From the NCBI GenBank assembly GCA_023416695.1, contig JAEZGY010000018.1, positions 1-28,690 of the forward strand: 28,690 nt of DNA, given 5' to 3'. Source of the DNA: Bacillota bacterium. Lineage in GTDB: Bacteria; Bacillota; Clostridia; Lachnospirales; Lachnospiraceae. Of the stretch, positions 1 to 8,116 are shown piece by piece (the stretch's first letter is position 1; every line of letters begins with the position of its first letter). A model generated the notes under the pieces. It saw only the letters and a program-made list of their open reading frames with translations, did no database searches and was not told the origin of the DNA. The translations under genes and the position numbers were made by a program.

Positions 1-45
1 TAAATATTATATATTTTACCATAAATACCCAATATAAACAATAAA

Positions 46-100
46 AAAATAGATACTATATTACTTAAAATCTAAGATATAGTATCTATTTTCTATTGTT
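46..100 (+). terminator. Long AT-rich hairpin, probable terminator of an upstream gene
   Basis: A perfect 16-bp inverted repeat (arms 46-61 and 77-92, each containing AGATACTATA or its complement) encloses a 15-nt loop that has its own 4-bp stem (64-67 with 73-76). A T-rich run follows the right arm (89-100). This fits an intrinsic terminator for a gene left of the window. Being A/T-flanked it could work in both directions, and a small mobile or repeat element is an alternative. Confidence 0.55.
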
Positions 101-133
101 TTATTATATTTATTTTACCCCTAATACGAGGTA

Positions 134-577
134 ATGGGAGATAGTTTTTTACAGTCTTTGATCAAGAAGGGCTGTAAAGCCGTTGTCTATGTGGAATATG
201 TTCCTGTAAATCCAGAAACAAAAGCATTTGCACCTGATGATGGAGACCGTGAATATATGAAAGAAAGGCTTATGGTACTTAGAGAACAGTATCCAGAGTT
301 GTTATTTGTCTCATTTCCTGGAGATGAGAGCACATCCGGTGGATGTCTTGCAGCTGGTAGAGGTTTTTTTCATATCAATCCATATGGTGGAGCAGAGCCA
401 TGTCCATTTTCTACTTACTCCGACACCAGTTTAAAGGACGTTTCTCTTAAAGAAGCACTGGAGTCTCCTTTATTTTTAAAACTTCAAGACAGTGGAGCTC
501 TATTGGCAGAGCATACAGGTGGATGTGTACTGTTTGAGCAGGAGAGCATTGTGAAGAAGTTTTGTGAAGAAAACTAA
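134..577 (+). pseudogene. C-terminal fragment of a radical SAM/SPASM-like protein (5' truncated)
   Basis: The 147-residue product looks like the C-terminal half of a radical SAM protein. It reads directly into a segment typical of the end of the core barrel (SLIKKGCKAVVYVEYVPVNP). A cysteine-bearing stretch follows (GGCLAAGRGFFHINPYGG, then EPCPFS), then a last cysteine in GGCVLFE, which suggests an auxiliary Fe-S or SPASM/twitch-like region. The CxxxCxxC motif that binds the SAM cluster is absent. A stop codon lies in frame at 122-124 and the DNA before that is a non-coding AT-rich hairpin, so the N-terminal half is missing rather than mis-started. The ATG has only a weak GAGG-type ribosome site about 3 nt away. 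Most likely a relic; translation as a stand-alone small protein cannot be excluded. Confidence 0.6.
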
Positions 578-779
578 ACATCGATAGCAATATAAGGAAG
601 GTGGCGTTTTTTATATCAGTGATACTACAGTAACCTCTAAGGGTTCTTTTTAAAGATAATAAAATGCAGTATAATTATAATATTAAACTTAATTCTTTGC
701 TAAAACATAAATTCTCACTTTGTGTCGTGTTTATTTTAGTCTTGTTACGATAAGTTATTTCTGAAAGGAGGAAATCCAT

Positions 780-1301
780 TTGAATCAAAAGAATGTTGGT
801 TTATTTATTGCTTTTTTAAGAAAAGAAAAGAAACTTACGCAAGAGCAATTTGCAGAAAAAATAGGGGTTAATAGTCGAAGTGTTTCTAGGTGGGAAAATG
901 GTCATTGTATGCCTGACTTATCACTGCTTCAAATTATTTCAGATGAATTAGAAGTTAGTATCTCAGAACTCTTAAACGGTAAACGAATGAGTAATGAGGA
1001 AATGGTTGCTCTAAGAGATAGTATTAATATGATTCTTGAAATGTCAAGTGAGGAGAAGAAAATGAAAGCAAAGAGGTTGAATAATTATTTTATTGCAGGT
1101 GCTTTATGCTTCATGGTGGTTATATTTAATAATCGGTATGATATATTATCATTAGTATTTAGAAATGGTATTGATGATTTTGTCGCAGGTGCATTGACAG
1201 GTCTTGGGTTACTATTTGAATTTATTGGTTTTTATAACAATAACCATGATATTACATTTAAACAGAGAAAAAGAGAAATTATTACTGGTAAGAAATTGTA
1301 G
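780..1301 (+). CDS. XRE-family HTH regulator with C-terminal membrane segments
   Basis: A 173-residue protein. Residues about 5-65 form a Cro/C1-type helix-turn-helix (LTQEQFAEKIGVNSRSVSRW, then ENG and MPDLSLL), which binds DNA. After a charged linker (about 80-102) come two hydrophobic stretches (about 106-128 and 136-155), so the protein is probably tethered to the membrane. The start is TTG, supported by a strong AAAGGAGG box about 6 nt upstream. Many Clostridia carry such HTH plus two-TM proteins; their signals are mostly unknown. The gene is monocistronic, ending in the hairpin at 1321-1361. No target can be assigned. Confidence 0.8.
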   Translation: MNQKNVGLFIAFLRKEKKLTQEQFAEKIGVNSRSVSRWENGHCMPDLSLLQIISDELEVSISELLNGKRMSNEEMVALRDSINMILEMSSEEKKMKAKRLNNYFIAGALCFMVVIFNNRYDILSLVFRNGIDDFVAGALTGLGLLFEFIGFYNNNHDITFKQRKREIITGKKL

Positions 1302-1320
1302 TAATAATTTGAAAAAAATG

Positions 1321-1361
1321 ATCCCCGAAAGGTTAACTTCTTTCGGGGATTGTTCTTTTTT
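1321..1361 (+). terminator. Intrinsic terminator (copy A of a repeated hairpin)
   Basis: An 11-bp perfect stem (ATCCCCGAAAG at 1321-1331 with its complement at 1340-1350), an 8-nt loop and a T-rich tail (1351-1361) lie 20 nt after the XRE stop codon. Stem, loop and tail are nearly identical to the terminator at 8117-8160. Confidence 0.85.
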
Positions 1362-1378
1362 AAGAAAATCTAATTTAA

Positions 1379-1432
1379 ATTATAATTCTATTTTTTCTAG
1401 GTTTATTAGGGTGTGGTAACGAAGAAAAGTAG
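1379..1432 (+). pseudogene. Relic of a lipoprotein signal peptide
   Basis: This short open frame reads IIILFFLGLLGCGNEEK and then stops at TAG 1430-1432. It contains a lipobox (LLGC) and the GCGNE start of a mature lipoprotein. Codon by codon it lines up with the signal-peptide region of the intact lipoprotein gene at 9589 (ILFSLSLVGCGNEGKQEE); the in-frame TAG falls where that gene has CAG. There is no start codon and no downstream coding sequence. It looks like the remains of a paralogous lipoprotein gene, though chance similarity over 17 codons is possible. Confidence 0.4.
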
Positions 1433-1819
1433 GGAGTCAGTAACTTTAATATTCATTGTTAAAGAGACTTAAATGGTTTGGTTTAAAATCCATGTGGCCT
1501 ATACAAGTCAAAATCGTAAAAAGATTAAGTTGTTAAGTATATTCTTGCATATTTGATAAAATATTACAAATATGGTAAAGTGTATGTAAAAAACATTATA
1601 ATAAGTGATAAAATCCTTTAATACGACAATGATAAGTCACATGATGCTACAGATGTATATAAACATAGGCATAGAAGATTTTATAAAACACCTAGTAATA
1701 GTATCTCACAGCAATTTTTTGATTAATAGACGTAATAAATATGTAATCATTAATATTGATTGTTAATAATGTACATAAAACAATATGTAAGTGAGAAAAA
1801 ATAGGTAAAATACACAGTT
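1433..1819. other. AT-rich intergenic stretch, no gene seen
   Basis: This stretch has dense stops in all frames and no ribosome site followed by a plausible ORF. The small minus-strand frame at 1692-1886 has an unconvincing low-complexity composition and no convincing ribosome site. The region may carry regulatory DNA for the operon starting at 1921, but no confident promoter was found. Confidence 0.5.
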
Positions 1820-1890
1820 TAATGTGACAATGGCACATTATGCTATAGACAAAAGAGATTACTATGTGATTACAGGAAGCAATCACATAG
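1820..1890 (+). promoter_or_regulatory. Two inverted repeats upstream of the sugar operon (candidate promoter/operators)
   Basis: TAATGTG (1820-1826) and CACATTA (1834-1840) form a 7-bp dyad with a 7-nt spacer. CTATGTGATT (1862-1871) and AATCACATAG (1881-1890) form a perfect 10-bp dyad with a 9-nt spacer, 31 nt before the regulator ATG. An extended -10-like TGC-TATAGA (1841-1849) lies between them. Both dyads carry TGTG/CACA half-sites as in Crp/Fnr targets, but not with the canonical spacing. Autoregulation by the Crp/Fnr protein encoded next is an inference. The second dyad could instead be an mRNA hairpin. Confidence 0.45.
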
Positions 1891-1920
1891 ACATCTTAAT
1901 ATATAAAAGGAGTAGTCAAT

Positions 1921-2586
1921 ATGATTGTTATTAATAATAGCGCGTTATTAAAAGAATACTGTGAAAAATTTGATATTAGTACTCATTTTTCTAACTGGAG
2001 TGATCTAACAAAGAAATTAGTGCATTATGAAAAAGGAGAAATTATTGCTTTTTACGGAGACCAGGCTAATAAACTTTTTTTCCTCGTCAAAGGGATAATA
2101 AAGTTTAGTTGTATTACGGATGATTATGAAGAATATTTCTTTTTTGATGCTATTAATGAGGGATTGTTTGGAGAAGTAGAATATGTAATGAATATACCAT
2201 TGATTACTCAATCTGAGGTAATCGAAGACTGCCATTGCATAGTAATTCCAGTTAAAGAGAATAGGAAACTCTTAGACAACGATTTGAAATTCCAGATCTT
2301 TTTGACGAATATACTAGCTAAGAAGTATAACGATATGAGAAATCTTTGTATGAATGCAGAATCTTATCCATTAGAAGTTAGATTGGCAAGATATCTTGTT
2401 GTTGATACAACTAATTGCAACATTTCTAACTTAACGCAGATTACCAAAGCAATTAAATGTAGCTACAGACAGCTTTTAAGGACCATGAAGAAATTTGTAG
2501 AAAATGGATGGATAGAACATCTTCCTCAAAAGGGTAAGTACAGGATAATAAATCGTGATGAGCTAGAAGAAGTAGCGAAAAGATAG
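1921..2586 (+). CDS. Crp/Fnr-family transcriptional regulator of the sugar operon
   Basis: A 221-residue protein with Crp layout. An N-terminal cyclic-nucleotide-binding-type beta-barrel (about 25-125, with the glycine-rich turns KGEIIAFYGDQANKLFFLVKG and NEGLFGEVEY) precedes a long dimerisation helix (about 125-150). A C-terminal winged HTH follows (about 165-212, NLTQITKAIKCSYRQLLRTM). The clear arginine/serine phosphate-binding signature of true cAMP receptors was not recognised, so the ligand is unknown. The cysteines are scattered and do not form an Fnr Fe-S cluster pattern. AAAAGGAG precedes the ATG. It is the first gene of the operon, 33 nt ahead of the isomerase start, so it probably controls the operon and itself. 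Confidence 0.82.
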   Translation: MIVINNSALLKEYCEKFDISTHFSNWSDLTKKLVHYEKGEIIAFYGDQANKLFFLVKGIIKFSCITDDYEEYFFFDAINEGLFGEVEYVMNIPLITQSEVIEDCHCIVIPVKENRKLLDNDLKFQIFLTNILAKKYNDMRNLCMNAESYPLEVRLARYLVVDTTNCNISNLTQITKAIKCSYRQLLRTMKKFVENGWIEHLPQKGKYRIINRDELEEVAKR

Positions 2587-2619
2587 ATGTGTTATTTCAA
2601 AAAAGAAGGAGGAGCAATT

Positions 2620-3366
2620 GTGAAAAGATCAAAGTCGAATGAAATCATTCAGTATACTATTGATAAATTGAATGAAGCAAAATTCCCTCTTCCACTATTT
2701 GCATTCTATACACCAGATGACTGGTCAAATTTGGATGATTCTGAAATTGAGTTAGTAGAGAATATGCTTGGATGGGATATAACAGATTTTGGAAGCGGTA
2801 ATTTTGACAAAGTAGGATTAACTATCTTTACGTTCAGAAATGGAAACTTCTATGCAAAAGATAAGTATCCAAAACCATATGCAGAAAAAATGTTATATGT
2901 AATGGATGGACAGTTTTTACCATTCCATTATCATTGGGAAAAGCGAGAGGACATCATTAACAGAGGCGGTGGGGAATTAGAAATTACTTTATATAATTCT
3001 AAGCCAGAAGATTTTGCTGATGTTGAAGGTGGTAGAAATGGTAAACCAGGACAGTTTGATGTGTCCCCTGTAACAGTTTCAATTGATGGCAAAAATGTGA
3101 CTGTTGAAGCTGGTGGGAAACTTAGATTAAAACCTGGACAATCTATCTCTCTTGCCCCTGGTCAATATCATCAATGGCAAGGCGTTCCAGGAACCGGTGA
3201 TGTAATTTTATTTGAGGTATCTACAACAAATGATGACACAATTGATAACAGGTTTCATACGGCTGGTGAAAGAATTCCAAATATAGAAGAAGATGTCGAT
3301 GCAAAATATTTAATGTTTGCAGACTATCCAAAGTATACAAAATTTAATTTCCTTACTAAGGATTGA
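2620..3366 (+). CDS. D-lyxose isomerase family cupin (sugar isomerase)
   Basis: A 248-residue protein resembling the D-lyxose ketol-isomerase family (Lyx_isomer, PF07385), metal-dependent cupins that interconvert D-lyxose and D-xylulose and often also D-mannose and D-fructose. The cupin metal site is visible: PFHYHWEKRED gives His103, His105 and Glu110, and PGQYHQW gives His184. The GTG start at 2620 is chosen because AAGGAGG sits 7 nt upstream; an ATG at 2587 touching the previous stop codon has no ribosome site. The gene lies between the regulator and a mutarotase-like gene in a sugar-import operon. The exact sugar is inferred from family only. Confidence 0.85.
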   Translation: MKRSKSNEIIQYTIDKLNEAKFPLPLFAFYTPDDWSNLDDSEIELVENMLGWDITDFGSGNFDKVGLTIFTFRNGNFYAKDKYPKPYAEKMLYVMDGQFLPFHYHWEKREDIINRGGGELEITLYNSKPEDFADVEGGRNGKPGQFDVSPVTVSIDGKNVTVEAGGKLRLKPGQSISLAPGQYHQWQGVPGTGDVILFEVSTTNDDTIDNRFHTAGERIPNIEEDVDAKYLMFADYPKYTKFNFLTKD

Positions 3367-3370
3367 TATT

Positions 3371-4429
3371 ATGTTGACAAAACGTGAACTGGAAACATAT
3401 TGTGGAGATTTAACTCAGATATTTGGGATACAAGAATGCACCCTAGAAGGTGGTAAAGCAAAAGGGATTAAAGCCTATAATATCAACAATGGTGCGGGGT
3501 TACGTATGACAGTTCTTGCAGATAAATGTTTCACCATTCCCAACCTATCGTTTAAAGAGACGAACATAGGGTTTATCAGCAAGACAGGTATCTGTGCTCC
3601 AGAATATTTTCAAGAAGAAGGAACAAGAGGCTTTCTGAGAAACTTTGAAGCTGGTTTCTTGACAACCTGTGGACTTACATATTCAGGAAGTCCGTGTGAG
3701 ATAGATGGACAAGTAAATGGATTACATGGGGTAATTTCTAATACTCCAATGGAATGTGTGTCTGCTCAAATAGAATGGGAAGGTGATAATGCCTTTATTC
3801 ATTTGTCAGGAATTGCAAGAGAAGGATTTTTGTTCGGACCAAATATTTATATTAAGAGAAAAATCATAGTACCAATTAATCAAAATGTTATGGAAATTCA
3901 TGATGAAATTGAAAATGTAGGATTTGATGTGTCCCCCCTTATGTTATTGTATCATTTTAATTATGGATATCCATTTCTAGATGAGAATTGTGAAATTTAT
4001 TGTAACTATGATAAAGTATTGCCTCGTGATGCCAATAGTGCAGGCAGGCTGGATACACTAAATACCTTTGAAAAACCTATTCCTGGGTTTGAGGAAATTG
4101 TTGCAGTCAGAACAATGAGTGATCTGAGTATAACAGAAGGTAAAACATTGGTATATAATAAAAAATTAAAAATGGCAGTGTCTATGACTTTAGATGCTCA
4201 CCAATTACCAATTATGAATCAGTGGAAGAGTCCAAGAGCAGGAGATTATGTATTGGGAATGGAACCTGGAACTGGGCATGTTGGTGGACTGGTAAAAACT
4301 AAAGAAGATGGTCTAATGATGAAAATTGGTCCAGGAGAAAAGAAAAAATTTGATATTAGAATTACAGTTTTAGATGATCAAGAAACTATACAGAAGACTA
4401 TCAAGGACATTAAAACACAAACTATATAA
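3371..4429 (+). CDS. DUF4432/aldose 1-epimerase-like protein
   Basis: A 352-residue protein of the galactose-mutarotase superfamily, most like DUF4432 (PF14486). Seen motifs include GLRMTVLADKCFTIPNLSF near residues 32-50, GLHGVISNTP near 118-127 and LLYHFNYGYPFLDE near 195-210, with a conserved His; MEPGTGHVGG near 300 carries a candidate acidic residue. Family members bind free sugars and interconvert anomers. Here the enzyme could supply the anomer preferred by the isomerase. The ATG at 3371, 4 nt after the isomerase stop, has AAGGA about 8 nt upstream. An upstream in-frame start at 3317 would run 50 nt into the isomerase gene and has no ribosome site. Start choice is moderately sure; chemistry is inferred. 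Confidence 0.78.
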   Translation: MLTKRELETYCGDLTQIFGIQECTLEGGKAKGIKAYNINNGAGLRMTVLADKCFTIPNLSFKETNIGFISKTGICAPEYFQEEGTRGFLRNFEAGFLTTCGLTYSGSPCEIDGQVNGLHGVISNTPMECVSAQIEWEGDNAFIHLSGIAREGFLFGPNIYIKRKIIVPINQNVMEIHDEIENVGFDVSPLMLLYHFNYGYPFLDENCEIYCNYDKVLPRDANSAGRLDTLNTFEKPIPGFEEIVAVRTMSDLSITEGKTLVYNKKLKMAVSMTLDAHQLPIMNQWKSPRAGDYVLGMEPGTGHVGGLVKTKEDGLMMKIGPGEKKKFDIRITVLDDQETIQKTIKDIKTQTI

Positions 4430-4490
4430 ATCCTACGTGGATTCATATATAGGAATTTAAAAATTAATTATGCACACAAGGAGGTTAAAT

Positions 4491-5522
4491 ATGAAAAAGA
4501 GAGTTTTAAGTTTAATTATTGCAACAGTATTAACAATGGCTATGCTTGCTGGATGTGGTGGAAGTCAAACAGAAGATAAAGTGGACAAAAATACAGAAAC
4601 GCCTGCTGCTGGTGGACAATATGCTGGTGTAAAGGTTGCATGTCTTGTGAAAACAGAGTCCAATGTATACTGGTCCGATATGGGTGCAGCAATCCTTGAT
4701 TGGGCTAAGGAAAATGGTGCAACAGTAGATATGTATTATGCTGAATCAGAGGAAAATATTGCAGGACAATTAGAACAGATGGAAAACCTTATTACAAAAG
4801 GTTATGATGCAATATGCTTTGCACCACTTACTGCTGTAAACTTAGTTGAAGGTATAGCGAAAGCTACGAAAGCCGGCATTGTATGTGTAAACATTGATGA
4901 ATCTATGGATTTTAAAGCTGGAAGAGAAGCTGGTGGTGTAGTTTATTCTAACTTTGTAACAGATAACTATATTGTAGGAGAGAAAGCAGCGAATTATATT
5001 GCAGAAAAACTTGGTAATAAAGGAAAAGTTGCAATTGTAGAAGGTTCAGCTGGAAATACAACTTCTCAACAGAGAACAGCTGGTGCAACAGATACATGGG
5101 CAAAAATGGATGGTATCGAGTTAGTAGCTTCTCAGCCAGGTGATTGGGATCGAATGAAGTCTATGGACGTTGCAAGTGCTATGATCGTTGCAAACCCAGA
5201 TTTAAAGGCAATTTACTGCTGTAATGATGTAATGGCTCTTGGTGTAACCGAAGCAGTTATCAATGCAAACAAACTTGGAGAAATCCTAATTGTTGGTACA
5301 GATGCTACTGCAGATGGTAAAAACTCTATTGCAAAGGGAGAAGAGACAGCATCTGTTGGACAAGATAATACAGGTATCGGCATTAACAGTGTAAAATCAG
5401 CTATTGAAGCTGTAAAAGCAGGTTTTGTTCCAGCTGATCACGTTGATGATGAGAAGTATCCTACTATTACATATGTTGATTCTTTCTTAGTAGATAAAGA
5501 CAACGTAGCAGATTATCAATAA
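4491..5522 (+). CDS. Sugar-binding lipoprotein of a ribose-type ABC importer
   Basis: A 343-residue extracytoplasmic receptor of the RbsB-like periplasmic-binding family (Peripla_BP_4). It starts with a lipoprotein signal peptide (MKKRVLSLIIATVLTMAML), and the lipobox LAGC makes Cys21 the likely lipidated residue; a disordered linker follows (about 24-42). Typical motifs are LEQMENLITKGYDAICFAPL, NIDES near 140, the hinge motif NDVMALGVTEA and VGTDATADG. It should capture sugar outside the cell and hand it to the permease at 7149. The ATG at 4491 has AAGGAGG 6 nt upstream. It lies 61 nt after the epimerase gene. The ligand cannot be read from sequence; the adjacent isomerase suggests lyxose or a related pentose or hexose. 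Confidence 0.9.
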   Translation: MKKRVLSLIIATVLTMAMLAGCGGSQTEDKVDKNTETPAAGGQYAGVKVACLVKTESNVYWSDMGAAILDWAKENGATVDMYYAESEENIAGQLEQMENLITKGYDAICFAPLTAVNLVEGIAKATKAGIVCVNIDESMDFKAGREAGGVVYSNFVTDNYIVGEKAANYIAEKLGNKGKVAIVEGSAGNTTSQQRTAGATDTWAKMDGIELVASQPGDWDRMKSMDVASAMIVANPDLKAIYCCNDVMALGVTEAVINANKLGEILIVGTDATADGKNSIAKGEETASVGQDNTGIGINSVKSAIEAVKAGFVPADHVDDEKYPTITYVDSFLVDKDNVADYQ

Positions 5523-5552
5523 AAGATAAAATCTTATAGTATGAGATGAGAG

Positions 5553-5600
5553 TAAATATTGGGGAAAGAATGTTTTTATAAAAGCTTTCCCCAATATTTA
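5553..5600 (+). promoter_or_regulatory. 16-bp intercistronic hairpin between receptor and ATPase genes
   Basis: Arms 5553-5568 and 5585-5600 are perfectly complementary (core ATTGGGGAAAG with CTTTCCCCAAT) around a 16-nt loop. The right arm ends only a few bases before the AAAAAGGAG ribosome site of the ATPase gene, and no T-run follows. It probably protects the receptor mRNA from 3' decay or partly terminates, giving more receptor than transporter. Confidence 0.75.
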
Positions 5601-5615
5601 TAAAAAGGAGCATGT

Positions 5616-7133
5616 ATGACTTATTTGAAAATGAATAATATTACAATGAAGTTTCCTGGAGTAGTTGCTTTGGATAACGTTTCTTTTGATTTGCGATTAG
5701 GTGAAGTGCATGTTCTTCTAGGTGAGAACGGAGCTGGTAAATCTACTTTAGTGAAAATCTTGAGTGGAATTAATATACCTACTAGTGGCGAGATTATAGT
5801 AGATGGGAAAACTGTTTCACATCTGACGCCAAAAGAGTCTGTAGACAATAAAATTGCAATTATCTATCAGGAATTATCAGTTGTAGATAATCTGAGTATT
5901 GCGGAGAATATGTTCTTAGGTAAATTGCCTACCAAAAATAAGATGGGAATACCCGTTGTGGATAAAGAATTTATGTATGCTGAAGCAAAGAAGTATTTAA
6001 AGGAAATCGGATTAAAAAGAAATCCATCTACCTTGCTACAGGATATTTCAATTTCTGAAAAACAACAAGTCGAAATTGCGAAAGCGCTATGTTCCAATGC
6101 AAAAGTTATCATAATGGACGAGCCAACCTCGTCCTTGTCCATTGATGAAACAAAGAATCTATTTAAAATCATTGAACATTTGAAAAAGAATAATATAGGT
6201 ATCATCTATATATCTCATAAGCTTCCGGAAATTAAGGAAATTGGTGATAGGGTAACAGTATTAAAAGATGGAAAGTATGTAAATACATTAAATGTATCAG
6301 AGTTAGAAGTTAAAGATTTAGTGCCTTTAATGATTGGCCGTGAAGTAAAGGATAAATTTTTACGTACCAAAAGAGATAGTATTTCAAAGGAAGAACCAGT
6401 TTTTGTTGTAAAAAACTTAACTAGAAAAGATGGAAAGTGTAAAAATATTAATTTTGAAGTACACAAGGGAGAAATTCTAGGTTTTGCCGGTTTGATAGGA
6501 GCTGGAAGATCGGAATGTATGGAAGGAATTTTTGGTGCGAAACCAATTTCTTCTGGGGAAGTATATTACAAAGGTAAAAAACTTAAAATTCATAATCCGT
6601 ATGATGCAATGAAGCATGGAATCGCTATGGTCACAGAAAATCGAAGAGAAAGAGGGTTTTTCCCTAATTTTCCGATATGGAAAGAGATTGCGGTTTCTAC
6701 GAGCTTGAAGAAATCCAGCTTAGGTGGTTTTACTGGTCTGGTACAAACAAAGAGTGAAAGAAATAATGCTGAAAAGTTCACGAAACGACTAAACACAAAG
6801 TGCACAGGAATTAATCAGATGACATATAACCTTTCAGGAGGTAATCAACAGAAAGTTATTATTAGTAAATGGTTAGCTGTAGATTCCAATGTATTCATAT
6901 TTGATGAACCAACTAAGGGAATCGATGTGGGTGCTAAAAGTGAAATATATGCAATTATGAGAAGTATGGCAGAGGAAGGTAAAACAATTATTATGGTATC
7001 TTCTGAATTACCGGAATTGTTGTCTACATGTGATAGGATTATAGTATTTCGTGATGGTGAAATATCAGGAATACTTAATAGTGATGAAGCTACAGAAGAG
7101 AAAATTATGCTAGCAGCAGTTCATCTTAAATAA
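5616..7133 (+). CDS. Ribose-type sugar ABC importer, double ATP-binding protein
   Basis: A 505-residue ATPase with two fused ABC domains, as in RbsA/MglA/XylG. Domain 1 has Walker A GENGAGKS (36-43), a variant signature ISEKQQVEIAKAL near 148-160 and Walker B VIIMDEPTSSL near 165-175. Domain 2 has the degenerate Walker A GLIGAGRSE near 291-299, usual for this family, LSGGNQQKV near 405-413 and Walker B FIFDEPTKGID near 427-437. It powers import through the permease encoded 15 nt downstream. The ribosome site is AAAAAGGAG. The name rbsA would overstate substrate knowledge, so no symbol is given. Confidence 0.93.
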   Translation: MTYLKMNNITMKFPGVVALDNVSFDLRLGEVHVLLGENGAGKSTLVKILSGINIPTSGEIIVDGKTVSHLTPKESVDNKIAIIYQELSVVDNLSIAENMFLGKLPTKNKMGIPVVDKEFMYAEAKKYLKEIGLKRNPSTLLQDISISEKQQVEIAKALCSNAKVIIMDEPTSSLSIDETKNLFKIIEHLKKNNIGIIYISHKLPEIKEIGDRVTVLKDGKYVNTLNVSELEVKDLVPLMIGREVKDKFLRTKRDSISKEEPVFVVKNLTRKDGKCKNINFEVHKGEILGFAGLIGAGRSECMEGIFGAKPISSGEVYYKGKKLKIHNPYDAMKHGIAMVTENRRERGFFPNFPIWKEIAVSTSLKKSSLGGFTGLVQTKSERNNAEKFTKRLNTKCTGINQMTYNLSGGNQQKVIISKWLAVDSNVFIFDEPTKGIDVGAKSEIYAIMRSMAEEGKTIIMVSSELPELLSTCDRIIVFRDGEISGILNSDEATEEKIMLAAVHLK

Positions 7134-7148
7134 CGGAGGAATAAAAAT

Positions 7149-8114
7149 ATGACAAAAGAAAAGTTTCAAGGCTTTTGGGATAAGTTTGGTACGTTATGTA
7201 TCTTAATAGTTCTGTTTATAGCTTTTTCTATTGGATCGCCACAGTTTTTTCCACAACCAACTAATTTGATTCAGTGTCTGTTACAGTCGACTGTATACAT
7301 AATGTTAGCATTTGGTGAATTTTTTGCAATTCTACTTGGAGGAATTGATTTATCAGTTGGAGCAGTGGCATGTTTTTCAGGGATTATTGTGGCAGAGCTT
7401 TCTTTAACGGGTATGCCTCTTGTTGTATGTCTACTAATTGGTTTACTTGGAGCTTTACTACTTGGTTTTATAAATGGTGTGTTAATTAATTCGTTAGACT
7501 TACATCCGTTTGTGGTTACACTAGGCACGAATACCATTTTCAGAGGTATTTGCCTTGTAATGACAGGTGGAAATCCCATCTTTAATTTGCCAAAATGGGT
7601 GAAAGGATTATCTACAGATATAATGGGAATTCCTAAACCAGTAATATATGTAGCAGTGGTAGGTCTTTTATTAGTTTTCTTCACAACCAAGACTGTAGCA
7701 GGCAGAAACTTGTATGCTCTTGGTGGAAATAAGCAATCTGCTTGGTATTCAGGTATTAATATAAAAAAGTATACTGTTTTAGCACACATGTTATCCAGTC
7801 TTTTAGCTGGTATGGGCGGCATTGTAATGCTATCACGTGTAGGTGCAGCAGAACCTACAGCTGGAGAAGGCTATGAGACATTTGCCATTGCAGCTTGTAT
7901 TATTGGTGGTGCATCATTATTTGGTGGCAAAGGACGTATTGTGGGTGTTATTTTAGGTGGTGTTACAATTGGGACAATAAATAATGGTTTAAATATCATG
8001 AATGTGTCCGCTTTTTGGCAAAAAATTGTAATGGGTTCGTTGATTATTGGATCTGTTGCATTAGAAAGATTTATCTCGAATAAGGCAAAAAATAATACGG
8101 TGAGAAATAAATAA
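7149..8114 (+). CDS. Ribose-type sugar ABC importer, permease
   Basis: A 321-residue polytopic membrane protein (BPD_transp_2, RbsC-like) with about 8-10 hydrophobic segments. Family motifs are GEFFAILLGGIDLSVGAV near 56-73, LHPFVVTLGTNTIFRGI near 118-134 and the late segment IIGGASLFGGKGRIVGVILG. It forms the channel of the importer with the ATPase and receptor encoded just upstream. CGGAGGA precedes the ATG. It is the last gene of the operon; the terminator at 8117-8160 starts 3 nt after its stop codon. Confidence 0.92.
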   Translation: MTKEKFQGFWDKFGTLCILIVLFIAFSIGSPQFFPQPTNLIQCLLQSTVYIMLAFGEFFAILLGGIDLSVGAVACFSGIIVAELSLTGMPLVVCLLIGLLGALLLGFINGVLINSLDLHPFVVTLGTNTIFRGICLVMTGGNPIFNLPKWVKGLSTDIMGIPKPVIYVAVVGLLLVFFTTKTVAGRNLYALGGNKQSAWYSGINIKKYTVLAHMLSSLLAGMGGIVMLSRVGAAEPTAGEGYETFAIAACIIGGASLFGGKGRIVGVILGGVTIGTINNGLNIMNVSAFWQKIVMGSLIIGSVALERFISNKAKNNTVRNK

Positions 8115-8116
8115 AA

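Noticed and set aside
1692..1886. Minus-strand small gene upstream of the Crp/Fnr regulator
   Set aside because: No convincing ribosome site, low-complexity His/Ile/Ser-rich product, and it lies over the probable promoter region.
1862..1890. Canonical CRP operator
   Set aside because: TGTGA and TCACA half-sites are present but are 13 nt apart instead of 6, so it is only reported as a candidate dyad.
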